Positions 34,835-46,493 of a stretch of 64,000 bases of DNA are shown piece by piece. Source of the stretch: Sepiola atlantica (Eukaryota > Mollusca > Cephalopoda > Sepiida > Sepiolidae); the NCBI GenBank assembly GCA_963556195.1, contig OY744544.1, positions 42,182,288-42,246,287 on the forward strand, written 5' to 3'. The position numbers and the translations under genes were made by a program. How positions within the stretch are numbered: position 1 is the stretch's first letter; every line of letters begins with the position of its first letter. Below the pieces are notes generated by a model that saw nothing but the letters and a program-made list of their open reading frames with translations, was not told where the DNA came from and ran no database searches.

Positions 34835-34914
34835 GGCAAAAAAACTACATAACTATGAGGTTATATGACGCGAATAATGTATTCGTAGCAGCCGCTATTA
34901 GGTCTTCAAAAATA

Positions 34915-35015
34915 AAATCTCGCGATACCAGGTCACGTGGACATAAGATATCGCGATATCACGTCATGTGATCCTGAAATTCCGCGATACCAGGTCACGT
35001 GATCATGAAATCACG
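34915..35015. repeat. CACGTG/CGCGATACC subterminal repeats
   Basis: GGTCACGTGGAC, ATCACGTCATGTGATC and GGTCACGTGATCATG occur within 100 bp, spaced by CGCGATA(C/T)C strings. They lie near the right TIR and could be the binding sites for the MADF-like protein. 35030-35125 adds nested copies of GCGACTAG in both orientations. Confidence 0.5.
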
Positions 35016-35189
35016 CGCTGCTTGCGACTAAAGTTGAACATGTCAACTTTAGTCGTGGCTAGTAAAACTAGTCGCAAGTTTCAACTTGCGACTAGTTTTA
35101 CTTGTGATACTTGCGACTAGGCTGCTACTACTCATCACTACTGCAGTAGCGGCGAGCGAAGTCGCTTCGTGTGACGGGGGCTTTAGACT

Positions 35190-36190
35190 AAACACGGAGT
35201 AGCTTATGGTAGCCCAAACGACAACATATCTATCTACCTATCTATCGTTCGTTCTCGATGTGCTAACATCTATCTATATGTCTGTATATCTGATTATCTG
35301 TCACATGACCCAACACATACTTGAGTTCTACCTCTATATCTCTTGTATACCTTTATTGGGGTGCATTTATATATTTTCTCAAAAGACACGGGTCGATACA
35401 ATATTGAGCACCATCTATCTTATATACAACTAGCTGGCTTGCCAAGCTCGCCATCGCTTCGCAAATTTCATTACTTGAAATACGTAAAACCAAAATTTAA
35501 AATAATAAACACTTCATATATAAGTTTCTTACAAACCCAAGACTTAAATTTTCGAATACAATTCATATAAATCGATAAACATTAACATTTTGGTAATTTT
35601 TATACAAATTTATTTACTTTTCTAACAAGACCGTAATTAAATCAAAGGAAAGAAGAAATCAATTCGCCTGAGCGGTGGTGTGTGGAGGGTACTTTTTTCA
35701 ACTTACAATTTAGTTGTTGAAAATCAAGTCTGTACATCCCTCCCCGCATAAAGGCTGGAAAGGAAGATTTAAACACAAATGCAAAACGTTTTGTCTACGG
35801 GATGAAAAAAGAATTTTAAAAAGACTGCGTAATTACCGGGAGAGAGGGAGTGAGAAGGAGAAAAAAGAACGCAAGCAAGTCAGCTAGCTAGCTATTTTTT
35901 TCTAGTCTCGCTAATGACTGTCGGTAAGAATTCTAGCGAGCAATGTTAGTTTAATTTAAGAAAGTTTTTTAGTAACTTATGCATTTTTTTTATTAAAGCA
36001 CTTTAATCAATTAGTTAATATCAACGAAAGTGTTGCATATATAGAGATAAAATAGGACAATAAAATGACAATTAAATAACACCAATTTATTATGAACTGT
36101 TAAAAATAATTATGCAAATAAAGCAGTTAAATAAGTGTCTTTGGATCGTTCATCTGCACTATATGTTGTGTATTTTAAGAAGTTATGTTA
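35190..36190. other. Mostly unrecognised; possible element start at 35428
   Basis: CTAT-rich at 35225-35300; ACTAGCTGGCTTGCCAAGCTC at 35428. A clean TAGC palindromic run (AGCTAGCTAGCT) is at 35883-35893. Confidence 0.35.
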
Positions 36191-37559
36191 TACAGAGTGA
36201 CTAAAAAAAAACGGGCCCCGTGTACACTTTATGTGATATCTCATTTATTTATTCACCAATTGCCCTTATTTTACAGGACATGGCAGAATCAACGACCGTG
36301 AGTACACCAAGACCTCAGTGGGAGCTGGGACAAAGAATACACTGTGTTAAATTTTACTACAAGACAGGCTCGTTTAAGAAAACCCAGGACAGTTTCATGC
36401 ATCAGTTCGGATGTGAAAAGGCTCCACCCAAAAGCAGAATTCAGAACTGGGTGGACCACTTCGAGAAGTATGGGACCGTGGAGAACCTCAACGCTGCCAG
36501 TGAGAACCGTCCAAGCCACTCGGGACGTCCCAAGAAGCGGACAGTCGAGCTGGTCGAAAGTGTGAGAGAGTCTCTCCAGGAGAGTCCGAAACGCTCTGTG
36601 CGTAAGCGAAGTCAGTCCCTCGGTATCTCCCGTGAGACTTGCAGGAGAGGGCTGGTGAACGATATCAGGGCTTACCCATACAGAATACAGACGCTGCAGA
36701 CCCTTACATCCTCAGACAAGAAGCAGAGGAGCGCTATGGCAGTCAAGATGCTCGATAAGATCGAGGAGAAACCAGGTTTCCTTTACCTCCTTTAGACCTC
36801 AGATGAAGCCCACTTCTATCTTGACGGAAAGGCGAACTCCAAGACAAATGTCTTCTGGGGGTCCTCCAGACACAATGAAGTAGCTACGAAGCCCCTGCAC
36901 TCTCCTAATTGCACGGTGTGGGCTGCAATCTCGGTCAGAGGCATCATCGGACCAATCTTCATCGAAGAATCTGGCGCAGCAGTGACAGTCACCAAGGAGA
37001 GGTATGTGGAGGTCCTCAAAACCTACAAGAGTGAGCTCCAGACCCTCTACCCGTCGCTCATGAGCAAGTTCTGGTTCCAGCAAGACGGAGCAAGTTCTCA
37101 CACCTCAAACCTGTCCTGAGATTGGCTGAAGAGAATTTTGGAGGCCGAGTGATCAGTCTCAAGACTAATTTTGAGTGGCCACCCCATAGCCCGGACCTAA
37201 GCCCCCCATATTATTTTCTTTGGGGCTATCTTAAGGACAGAATGTACGCAAGGAAACCCAGAACCATCACGAAACTCAAGGAAGCCATCAGGGAGGAGAT
37301 GAGAGCCATTCCCAATTCAGTCTGTAAGAACGTCATGGACAACTTCGTTCTGCGCCTCAAGAAATGCACGGAGCTAAAAGGAGTCCATCTAGAACACATG
37401 CTGTAGAATGGAGAAAAACGGCCAAATACCCTAGTGTCTTGATATGATGTTGTGAATATAATAAACTAGTTATGCCCCAAAATTCATTTCATTCGGACGA
37501 AACACTAAGAAACGGGGCCTAATTAGATTTGGGTCCCGTTTTGGGGGGGTCACCCTGTA
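36191..37559 (+). mobile_element. Mariner-type transposon with TIRs
   Basis: Left end TACAGAGTGAC...ACGGGCCCC, right end (complement) TACAGGGTGACC...ACGGGACCC. About 27-bp imperfect TIRs inside a TA target duplication. Total about 1.37 kb, usual for a complete mariner. Contains one transposase reading. Confidence 0.85.
36280..37406 (+). pseudogene. Mariner (IS630/Tc1 superfamily) transposase, one stop and one frameshift
   Basis: ATG at 36280 (MAESTTVSTPRPQWELGQRI). N-terminal helix-turn-helix (VKFYYKTGSFKKTQDSF, QNWVDHFEKYGTVEN), GRPKKRT AT-hook-like linker, second HTH (SRETCRRGLV). An in-frame TAG is at 36793, immediately before TSDEAHFYLDG (first catalytic D). WFQQDGASSHTS (second D) is followed by a one-base frameshift near 37111, then WPPHSPDLSP (third D) and FLWGYLKD. 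After correcting the frame by eye, about 36 residues separate the second and third D. The C-terminus ends at 37406. Only two lesions, so a fairly young copy. Confidence 0.9.
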
Positions 37560-38171
37560 TTATTTATTTAAATAACAGTAACCCGTTTTGATGGTAATAT
37601 AGGAGTGATCAATTTTTTTTAAATCGCATTTATTCATTTCCATAAAAACATTTGTATTATTTAGATTATTCAGACTACTCTTATCATCTTGGTTATTATT
37701 TTCACAACGTTTCGGCCGATGTAAGCTCCGACATTTTTCAGGTGCATCATTTCGAACTCGGGAATCTTTATGTCCGATTTGATATTATGTAATAATATGA
37801 ACATGAAGAAGGTTGGAGATTACATTTGTTAAAACTTTGTGAAAATAACCACCGAGATAAGAATAGTAGTCCAAAAAATCCAAATTACACAAAATATCAA
37901 TGGTCATCTAAAAAGAAACTCCTGAGACATCATGGAAAATGTATTTCCTCTGAATCTGTGTTCCTTACCACTAACCACTGTGCTAAATCCAAACCAATTT
38001 CGTTGTTCTTTATTCTCCTACATTTTCTCAGCCAACATTTATTTTCAGAGCACGTAAAAACCTTTTATAAGATCTTTTTGCTTTCAACAGACATAGATTT
38101 TACCGAAAGCTAATCTCGAACAAAATGAACTTATTGTGCTAAATATACACCGTCGTTACAATTGAAATGTT
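37560..38171. other. Unrecognised, with hammerhead-like relic at 37695-37750
   Basis: The minus strand has CACCTGAAAA, a GC-rich stretch and CCGAAACGTTGTG. Box 1 carries G-to-A and stem II does not fold well. Relic only. Confidence 0.3.
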
Positions 38172-38247
38172 AATGATACACACGCACACAAACACACACA
38201 AACACACACATATATACACACACACATATATACACACACATACACAT

Positions 38248-38312
<65 letters not shown>
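38172..38312. repeat. (CA)n/(TATACA)n and (TA)n microsatellite
   Basis: CA-rich 38172-38257, TA 38258-38312. Dispersed repeat B follows. Confidence 0.95.
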
Positions 38313-38313
<1 letters not shown>

Positions 38314-38317
38314 TAGA

Positions 38318-38760
38318 TGAATACCCATTCCAAGACGGGTAAAATTAATTCCCCGACCATAACAGTTTTGCACCACTTTTATGTCCCTTTACGAAGAGTA
38401 AAATCAAGATGATACTAAACCCTATGTCTAGAGTTCTTATTTTAGTTTTGATCCAAATCCATTACATGGTTTTGATTCTCGAAAATGTCTAAAGTAAGGA
38501 GTTGTAAGAAGAAATTGAAATTTATAGAATCTTGCTTAATTGGTGTCTAATGACTGTGGATCAAATTCAATGCAAATCTGAAATATTTGAATTTTTATTA
38601 TGTGGGGTTGTGCCCATATCATACCCCCTAAAAAGAAACTGAAATTTTGGGAATATTTATTAATTGATGTTAAAACAAATATTTTTAATTGATACCTATT
38701 GTTAAAATTTCACAAAAATTGAAGGTATCTGAAATTATACCAACCCCTTTTTTACTCTCT
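38318..38760 (+). repeat. Dispersed repeat B, copy 2
   Basis: Matches 12360-12720 from 38395. The preceding 75 bp (ACCCATTCCAAGACGGGTAA) have no counterpart at copy 1. Confidence 0.7.
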
Positions 38761-38944
38761 TTGCATAAAACTAAATTAAACTAAATGTAGCCCACTTTAA
38801 ACCCCCTTACGCCTAGCAGTTGTTCAAAAATTTATAATGATCGGTTAATTGGTTTAGTAAATCGTGTACATACAAATATATAAACATATACACATACCTA
38901 ACTTTATATAAATCTGTGTGTGTCTGTGTGATATATGACAATAA

Positions 38945-39300
38945 TAAATAATGAATGTGCTCCGACGAACTTACTGCACTTGTACCCCCCTTCAACGTAA
39001 ATACCCCCGACCAACCCGACAAGCAGCACAATTCAACCCCAGGACTGGAGAGGTCCCCAGATTCCGAAAAACTTGTTACTCTAACAGTTCCTTTCCTCTG
39101 CCTTTGGAATTTCCTCCCTGCTCCCTGTTTTCCCGACTGTACTAACATGCAGAAATTGAAATTTAATGTGAACAAACATATCGCTGCACAACGTACCACT
39201 TAGGGTTCGTCCTCTAAATTTGGCTTCTCAGTAGTAATATGCCTTGTTTTGGGTGAATAAAAGTTTTAAAAAATAAAAATTTAAAAATTAAAAGAAAATA
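38945..39300 (+). pseudogene. CR1/Jockey-like LINE 3' end
   Basis: 5'-truncated copy: MCSDELTALVPPFNVNTPDQ, then after a shift a LWNFLPAPCFPDCTNMQKLK run, LNVNKHIAAQ, stop, and a short 3' UTR (GCCTTGTTTTGGGTGAATAA) with an A-rich tail. Collinear with 30100-30440. Confidence 0.85.
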
Positions 39301-40548
39301 AATTTGGCTTATTTAAACGAATCCACATTTATTATTCATTAGTTATTATTTTTATAGGATCAATTATACTTGAGGCACTTTAAAATCATAAACGACCAAA
39401 AGGACATATCTTGGCTCGACACCGGTTTCTCGTTCTTTTACTTTTGGGGTCAATTATAAACACGCTTTTGCAGTTTATTTTACAAAATATTTTGTTTGTA
39501 AACTTTAGAGATTTAAAAAAAAAAAATATTCAAGTTACAAACTTTGTATTTAACAAAATGTATAAACAAACGAAAAAATTTAAACAAGAAACACTGAAAT
39601 AAGTAGATGCTGTGCAGACTTATTTACAAGCTTAATATAAAATAAAATAAAGTTTTAATCAATATAGGGGCTGAATTTTCCCTACATTAAAAACCTATCT
39701 AACTCTGCCCTCGTGGGGAGACAAGTTAACAGGGACACCATTTCTGCAATGTTTTTTTATATTTCTTTGTTTCGTTTGTTTATTATAAAATGTTTTATAA
39801 ATAAAAGTATGTATTTTTTAAATTATATTTTATTGGGCTTGTTAATAAATATTTAATATAACTCCCCCTTTTTTATAAATCTCCAAAACAAAAAGTTCTG
39901 TAAACCATATCTGCATAACATTCACTTGTTTCAATGTTGTTGTTTTTTTGTTTTAGTTTGTTTCATTTGTTTATACATTTTGGTTTTAAAAAGTTTGTAA
40001 TTTATTTTAATTAAAAATGTATTCTTTTAATAAATGTCCAACCCTTTTGAAAATAAAATCAGCGTATGTTTTTTTTATATAATTTAACCAGAAGTAAAAA
40101 AAAAATGTCGGGCCAACATGTGTTCTGTTGGTCGTTTATGATTTTGGGGTGCCTCAAGTATAATTGCTTCTTGTTATAAAGCTCTATCTGTAATAATATT
40201 GAACCATTTCTGCGTGCAAGATCTTCTGTCTTCATTCGGCTTGGTTCCGACTCAAAGTTTGAGAAGTTTACTTTTATGTTCATGCTACATGATAAATCAA
40301 CTTCTCAGAATCGAAACAAAGTCGAATCAATAGAGCAGATTTTAGACATACAAATGGCTCGATATCCTTTAAGATAGAGTTTTACGACAATAACAAATAA
40401 TTAAAAAGGGATTGTCTGCATATAATAGAAATGCAAGTTCAAACTCTGAACGTACTTTAAAATATATACAGACATAGGACAAGAATAATCTTCTGGTGAT
40501 AGGATATGCCGTGAAACTGTAGTAAAATTTTAAGATATGCCAGTGTTA
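39301..40548. other. AT-rich sequence, nothing recognised
   Basis: No coding frame, RNA gene or repeat partner seen. 39365-39560 and 40060-40150 share AATTATACTTGAGGCACTTT- and AAACGACCAAAAGGACAT-like pieces in opposite orientation, suggesting a loose inverted repeat. Confidence 0.4.

Positions 40549-40618
<70 letters not shown>
40549..40618. repeat. (TA)n microsatellite
   Basis: Pure TA repeat. Confidence 0.95.
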
Positions 40619-40621
<3 letters not shown>

Positions 40622-41743
40622 TATCCATAGGAGACAAGCACTTCTTATAAACTGGACTGACCAGTACACATAAAGGACTACTGATAATAACTCCCTGCCA
40701 AATACATAACCTCAAAATAGCTCCATACCAGATCAACTCTTACATTCGCTCCTTCTACCCCGGAATGTCCTTTTCCAATTACCACCCCCCATTAATACTT
40801 TAATGTGGTTCATCTATATACCAAAACTTTAAACCAGTAAATTACATCACAAAGATATGGAAATAATGTTTCCAGTTGTTAAGAGGAAAGACCCCTCTTT
40901 CATGATATTAAAACAGCAGGTTTAAAAACTTCTTTAACATAATCAATCCACTGCCTAAATCTTATTCTTAACTCTAAATCAGGCTTAATCACCCACATCA
41001 TTAATTAATTATTATTTTCATAATAAATTGATACTCCATTATAAAACTATATTTCAAATTATACTTTAAATATAAATGTTAAATATTGTATACAGAATCA
41101 ATTAAGGATTTGTAGAGTTACTTCCCTTAGATTGGTTTATCGCTGGCGATTACTCGCTAACAAGAGTTTAATTATTATTTTTAAGTGATAAAACATTTTA
41201 AAGTCTTTAAAATTACATTTTTTAATTCAAATTTTAAATTTAAATTCTGGATTTTTGATTTTTGTAAATTTATTCTTACCCTCATATTCTCTCCTTAAAA
41301 CATAATTTAGACAAAACTAATTTAACCCTTCAAAACAAATAACGGCCCAGATAAAAACGCTGTTAACAAATACTGAAAATATTTTTTTTCTTTACTTTTT
41401 AATTTTTAACTTTTATATTTTAACCCTCTTTTTGGGACTTTATTAAGCTTTTTAATCTCTCATATCTTTCCCTAACATAAAATCTAGACGATTCTAATTG
41501 AACACTTCAAAAAAAATAAGGTATCCAAACGAGAATGATACGAGACGATCCATTTTCTTTACCAGATGACAACAAAACTGAAGATAGCCCAGAGGTAAAT
41601 AGCTTCTGAGTTTGAAACCAATGGTACTGATGTTGTACTATTTTTTGTACCAAATAATAAATAAATATTACACTCTTAATTTTGATTTCTCAATTAATCG
41701 AGCACTCTGCTGGGATTTTTCCAACCTCTTACAAAAGAAGATA
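40619..41743. other. AT-rich sequence, nothing recognised
   Basis: 41250-41550 contains a loose duplication (TTTTTTAATTxTxAA ... CTCATAT-TTTCxCTxAxAACATAA). Confidence 0.4.
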
Positions 41744-42124
41744 TACAGGGTGGGCAAAAATAAGGGTCCTATTTTTAAAAATTCATAACTTTTTTATTTA
41801 TTTATTGATTTTTTTTTTTTTTTAGAATAAGTAAAGGACCCCTTCCGAAGCAAGCATGAGCCGTATTAGCCGTAAGGAACGTATCCTCATTTAGAAAACA
41901 TTATTTTTGCTTAAAAAACTCAAAACAGTGTAAAAAACAATACTTTAGTTTTTGTAAGTTTTAAGAAGTGTTTTCGGCTAAAATTTGTTTTGTTTATTTC
42001 AAAAAATCTCGGAAGGGTCAGTCTACACACACATAAAGTTTGGTGAGTTTAACTTTTATTTTGTGGAAGTTATTCAAATTAAAGTTATTCAAATTTAAAG
42101 ATAGGACCCTTATTTTGGCCCACC

Positions 42125-42129
<5 letters not shown>
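41744..42129. mobile_element. Mariner-derived MITE
   Basis: Ends TACAGGGTGGGCAAAAATAA and (complement) TACAGGGTGGGCCAAAATAA extend as TIRs of about 33 bp through GGGTCCTAT. TA target. 386 bp, no coding. The terminal CAGGGTG is shared with the mariner at 36.2 kb, but the rest of the TIR differs. Confidence 0.85.

Positions 42130-42165
<36 letters not shown>
42127..42165. repeat. (TA)n microsatellite
   Basis: Starts exactly at the TA of the MITE's right end, followed by a G-run. Confidence 0.95.
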
Positions 42166-42169
<4 letters not shown>

Positions 42170-42224
42170 GGGGGGGGTGTATCGAGGCAGCAGTTTTTCT
42201 TTAAGGCACGTATTATTAAAAATA

Positions 42225-42385
42225 ACCGACAACTCATGTCTGGATATTTTTGTATGAATCCCTTCCATTTTCCGGATTAAAGTCCTAATCTCGGATGAGA
42301 ATTGGCTGGTGAATCTGCCGTAATTTTATTTTAGGTCCAAAGTACTTTCTGACCCATCTGGGTCCATCTTCAGTGGAATAATGTC
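42225..42385 (-). repeat. Dispersed repeat E with hammerhead
   Basis: GACAACTCATGTCTGGATAT, then TGGCTGxTGAATxTGCC, then AAGTACTTTC, matches 24709-24840. The hammerhead candidate is at one end. A third, shorter match (GGCAACTAATATCTT) is at about 57947. Confidence 0.65.
42336..42378 (-). ncRNA. Hammerhead ribozyme candidate (palindromic stem III AGTACT)
   Basis: Minus strand: TTCCA, core CTGAAGA (42373-42367), stem II TGGACCC-AGAT-GGGTCA (5-6 bp with a bulged G), GAAA (42349-42346), AGTACT palindrome, cleavage expected after T42340 (CTT), then TGGA closing a 4-bp stem I with TCCA. Stem III can only form between two molecules. Confidence 0.4.
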
Positions 42386-42755
42386 AATCAGGTAAAGACC
42401 TGGAGTGAATTTATAATTATATATGTATAGTTTCTCGTTAGAACACAACCTACACGAGTATGTAGCATGCCCTGACCTATCTTAATATTCTCCATTGAAT
42501 TGCATGAAAAGGTTGCAACAATGGTGCAAAATATGTGGGGGTTTTCCTGTTATTGAATATGTTTTAGTAATTATAATATATATTTTTAATTCTAGTGCAC
42601 TTTTCCCAACATAATATGTTTTTATAACTGAAACGAAATCTCAAACCAAGAGCAACATGTGTTCATTTTCCGGATCTATTTAGTTTGTACTTAGCTTGTT
42701 ACCTTATTCTTATCTATACCTACACATTCCGTCGGATATTATTCGTTTTAACAAG

Positions 42756-42887
<132 letters not shown>

Positions 42888-43076
42888 TGTAAATTAGTCG
42901 TCCAAGGCTATAGCAATGCGATGTGGTTGCCGTGAGATGGAAAAGTGAAAAGAAATAAACGCAGGGAGAGAGTGAAACTCAAAACGATTTATTAATAATT
43001 TCACGAAAACTGATTAAATACCAAATAGTATTTTTTTTTTTTTTTTTTTTTGGTAAGTAACAGATCGGCAAAGGGT

Positions 43077-43119
43077 AATCTTAAATTTTCGAAAGAACAA
43101 CTTTCATTATCAGAAGACA
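43077..43119 (-). ncRNA. Hammerhead relic in Penelope-like element (copy 1)
   Basis: Minus strand: TCTT stem I arm, CTGATAA (the conserved G of CTGANGA is A), T, hairpin GAAAG-TTGTT-CTTTC, GAAA, AATT palindrome, cleavage point after the next T, AAGA closing stem I. Identical in copy 2. Confidence 0.5.
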
Positions 43120-43699
43120 ACAATAGAAGACCGAGAGGGTCGGAAAAACGTGAAAAAACCGGTGTCAGATCATTGTAATACAGGGGAAAACAATTGGCAG
43201 TAGGAACGCAGAAAACGTCAAAATTCCATTAAGCAATCATATAACTAAGGTTAAAACATTATAAACATTAGTTTAGTAATATACCAATTTTTTTTTAATT
43301 TTATTATGTTTCATTTTACATGACTCATCAATCTTTATTTATTTATTTATTTTATTTTTTTTTTTTTTTTTCATTTATTCTCTTCAAATCTAAATTTAAA
43401 TTTACTGTCAAAGGGAGATAACTTATTCTAAATAATATATTCAGACTTTAGAAATGAGATTGGAAACTTGAGAAGGAATTTGAGTTGTGAAGTGGATAAA
43501 AGCCAAGGATGGGACCTTTTTTTTTTATTAGCAGGGGAAGGGGGGGATAAGAAGAGAGAGGATTATAAAAAAAAAAAATTAAAAAAAAATAAATAAATAA
43601 ATAAATAAATAAAAAAAAATAAAATTAAAAAAAATTAAAAAAAAAGTAAGTAAGTTGTGGGTGGGAGTGTGAGGAGGTGGGAGTGTGAGGATGTAAGAA

Positions 43700-45202
43700 T
43701 CAGAGGATGAAGGGAGATGACAACTCGAATCTGTTATTCAAGGCAGGGCGAAATTTAGAGATTAGGATAGCTTCAGAAATTCGAAGCTGGCCTATATTGC
43801 GGACAGAGTTGAGGATGCGGACACTAATGGAGCGATGTGTGTTGCCACATGAAATTAAGTGTTTATGGAAGGAGGAAATGTGGGTGTTTAGATGCTCTTT
43901 AATACGTTGGTGTAGAGGCCTAACGGTACTACCGATGTAGAACTTTTGGCACTTAGAGCATTGCAGGTTGTATACTGTATAAGTGCGGAGGCAGAGGCCA
44001 GAGTTGGGGATGGGGCAACTAGCTAGAGAGCAGGGGTCTGGGGTGTAGTGGCTTTTTTTGGATAAATGTTGTCGGAGAGAGGTGCCTGTGTGAGAAAGTT
44101 GTATGTTAAGGTTCTCACTACGTATGGCATTGCGGATAGCAGAAGTGATACGGTCGCTAAAGAAGGGGAGTTTAAGGAAGCAAGTGTTGGTGAGAGTGTG
44201 GTGTCTACGTCTTCTGGTGTTGTTAAGGCTAGATATGGTAGTTAGCGGGAAGCCGTTGGTCAATAGAGTTTGGTGGAAGGCTTCGGTGTGTGTTGTTTTA
44301 TCGGAAGAAGAAGAGCATTTGTCTTGTATGCGGGTGATTTCGGTTTGTGCGTAACTAATTTTGGATTTGAGGGGTAGTGCGGATTTGTAGTGGATAAAGA
44401 GATTCCTGCAGGCGGGTTTTCTATAGAAAGTGGTGTGGAGAGATCCGTCGTCATTAATGCTGAGTTTGAAGTCTAGAAGTGAGAGAGAGCCTGAGGTGTT
44501 GGGATGTTCGATGGTGAATTTAATGTGGGGGTCAGAATTATTAAATGTATTAAAGATAGAGATAGCTTCCTCTCGAGATGAAGTGAGGATCAAAATGCCG
44601 TCGACGTATCTCGAGAAGAAAATATGGGAATGGCAGGTGCTAAGTGCTTGCTGCTCCAGTCTGTTCATGTAAGAAATGGCGAGGAGGCCGGAGAGACTGG
44701 AACCCATGGGTAGGCCAGAGACTTGTTTGTATGTGTCTTGTTGGTACTTAAAGTAGGTGTTATCCACAATGATACGTAGGAGCTGATGAATGTCTGTAGG
44801 GGTAAGCCCAAAACAGTCAAGATTGTTAGAGGAGATGTGGTCAGTTATGAGGTCAATGGCGGGGTGTGCGGGAATGGAAGTATAAAGGGAGACTACGTCA
44901 AGGCTGAAGATGTAGTTGTTGACGCGGAGCTGTTGGGGTTGGAGCAAGTTGAGTCTATCTATTACCTGGTCAGAGCTGCTGACGTGTGCCGGGGAGGTGG
45001 GGAGAAGCGGTTTAAGTAAGTGGGAGAGGAGCCAGGAGATCTTGTAAAGAGGTCCCTCAGTACTGGAGACTATAGGTCTGATCTGTAGGTGGTTGCTGGT
45101 TTTGTGGGTTTTAATAAGATGGTAAAAGGTGGGGAGTCTACTGTTTCTAGTGGTGAGATTGAGCCTATGAGCCTTGGGGAGATTACGTCTGGAGCAAATT
45201 TG
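43700..45202 (-). pseudogene. Penelope-like reverse transcriptase plus GIY-YIG endonuclease
   Basis: An open frame of about 500 codons with no internal stop, 5' truncated, entered from the junction at 45202: LPTFYHLIKTHK and LQIRPIVSSTEGPLYK (RT fingers), YIFSLDVVSLYTSIP (RT block A, first catalytic D), GLPMGSSLSG (block B), then YVDGILILTSS, where Penelope-type RTs have YVDD, so the last catalytic aspartate is glycine. C-terminal half: a Cys-rich stretch (CSLASCPIPNSGLC), then VYNLQCSKCQKFYIGSTVRP with LHQRIKEHL, a GIY-YIG nuclease core. These elements prime at telomere-like or nicked DNA using this nuclease. D-to-G and the missing N-terminus argue against autonomy. Confidence 0.9.
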
Positions 45203-45204
45203 GG

Positions 45205-45909
45205 AATCTCTTTATCCACTACAAATCCGCACTACCCCTCAAATCCAAAATTAGTTACGCACAAACCGAAATCACCCGCATACAAGACAAATGCTCTTCT
45301 TCTTCCGATAAAACAACACACACCGAAGCCTTCCACCAAACTCTATTGACCAACGGCTTCCCGCTAACTACCATATCTAGCCTTAACAACACCAGAAGAC
45401 GTAGACACCACACTCTCACCAACACTTGCTTCCTTAAACTCCCCTTCTTTAGCGACCGTATCACTTCTGCTATCCGCAATGCCATACGTAGTGAGAACCT
45501 TAACATACAACTTTCTCACACAGGCACCTCTCTCCGACAACATTTATCCAAAAAAAGCCACTACACCCCAGACCCCTGCTCTCTAGCTAGTTGCCCCATC
45601 CCCAACTCTGGCCTCTGCCTCCGCACTTATACAGTATACAACCTGCAATGCTCTAAGTGCCAAAAGTTCTACATCGGTAGTACCGTTAGGCCTCTACACC
45701 AACGTATTAAAGAGCATCTAAACACCCACATTTCCTCCTTCCATAAACACTTAATTTCATGTGGCAACACACATCGCTCCATTAGTGTCCGCATCCTCAA
45801 CTCTGTCCGCAATATAGGCCAGCTTCGAATTTCTGAAGCTATCCTAATCTCTAAATTTCGCCCTGCCTTGAATAACAGATTCGAGTTGTCATCTCCCTTC
45901 ATCCTCTGA
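45205..45909 (+). pseudogene. Penelope-like C-terminal region with GIY-YIG endonuclease
   Basis: Open from the junction: NLFIHYKSALPLKSK, Cys-rich stretch, FYIGSTVRPLHQRIKEHL, ISEAILISKFRPALNNRFEL, stop at 45909. Sequence visibly the same as the copy-1 translation. The whole RT palm is missing. Confidence 0.9.
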
Positions 45910-46493
45910 TTCTTACATCCTCACACTCCCACCTCCTCACACTCCCACCCACAACTTACTTACTTTTTTTTTAATTTTTTTTAATTTTATTTTTTTTTAT
46001 TTATTTATTTATTTTTTTTTTTTTTTTAATTTTTTTTTTTTATAATCCTCTCTCTTCTTATCCCCCCCCTTCCCCTGCTAATAAAAAAAAAAGGTCCCAT
46101 CCTTGGCTTTTATCCACTTCACAACTCAAATTCCTTCTCAAGTTTCCAATCTCATTTCTAAAGTCTGAATATATTATTTAGAATAAGTTATCTCCCTTTG
46201 ACAGTAAATTTAAATTTAGATTTGAAGAGAATAAATGAAAAAAAAAAATAAAATAAAATAAATAAATAAATAAATAAAGATTGATGAGTCATGTAAAATG
46301 AAACATAATAAAATTTTTAAAAAATTGGTATATTACTAAACTAATGTTTATAATGTTTTAACCTTAGTTATATGATTGCTTAATGGAATTTTGACGTTTT
46401 CTGCGTTCCTACTGCCAATTGTTTTCCCCTGTATTACAATGATCTGACACCGGTTTTTTCACGTTTTTCCGACCCTCTCGGTCTTCTATTGTT

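Larger units (their letters stand above)
34028..35185 (-). mobile_element. PIF/Harbinger-like non-autonomous element
   Basis: Terminal inverted repeats of about 39 bp: left 34028-34067 (GTCACACGACGCGATTTCGC, TCGCCGCTAC), right 35146-35185 (GTAGCGGCGAGCGAAGTCGC, CGTGTGACGGGGGC). The interior holds a MADF/Myb-like coding relic and no transposase. The left end is split by a U2-headed SINE. Target duplication is unclear. The superfamily call rests on the MADF-like accessory gene plus TIR style. Confidence 0.6.

Noticed and set aside
39365..40150. Loose inverted similarity around AAACGACC...GGTCGTTT
   Set aside because: Too short and diverged to call a transposon.
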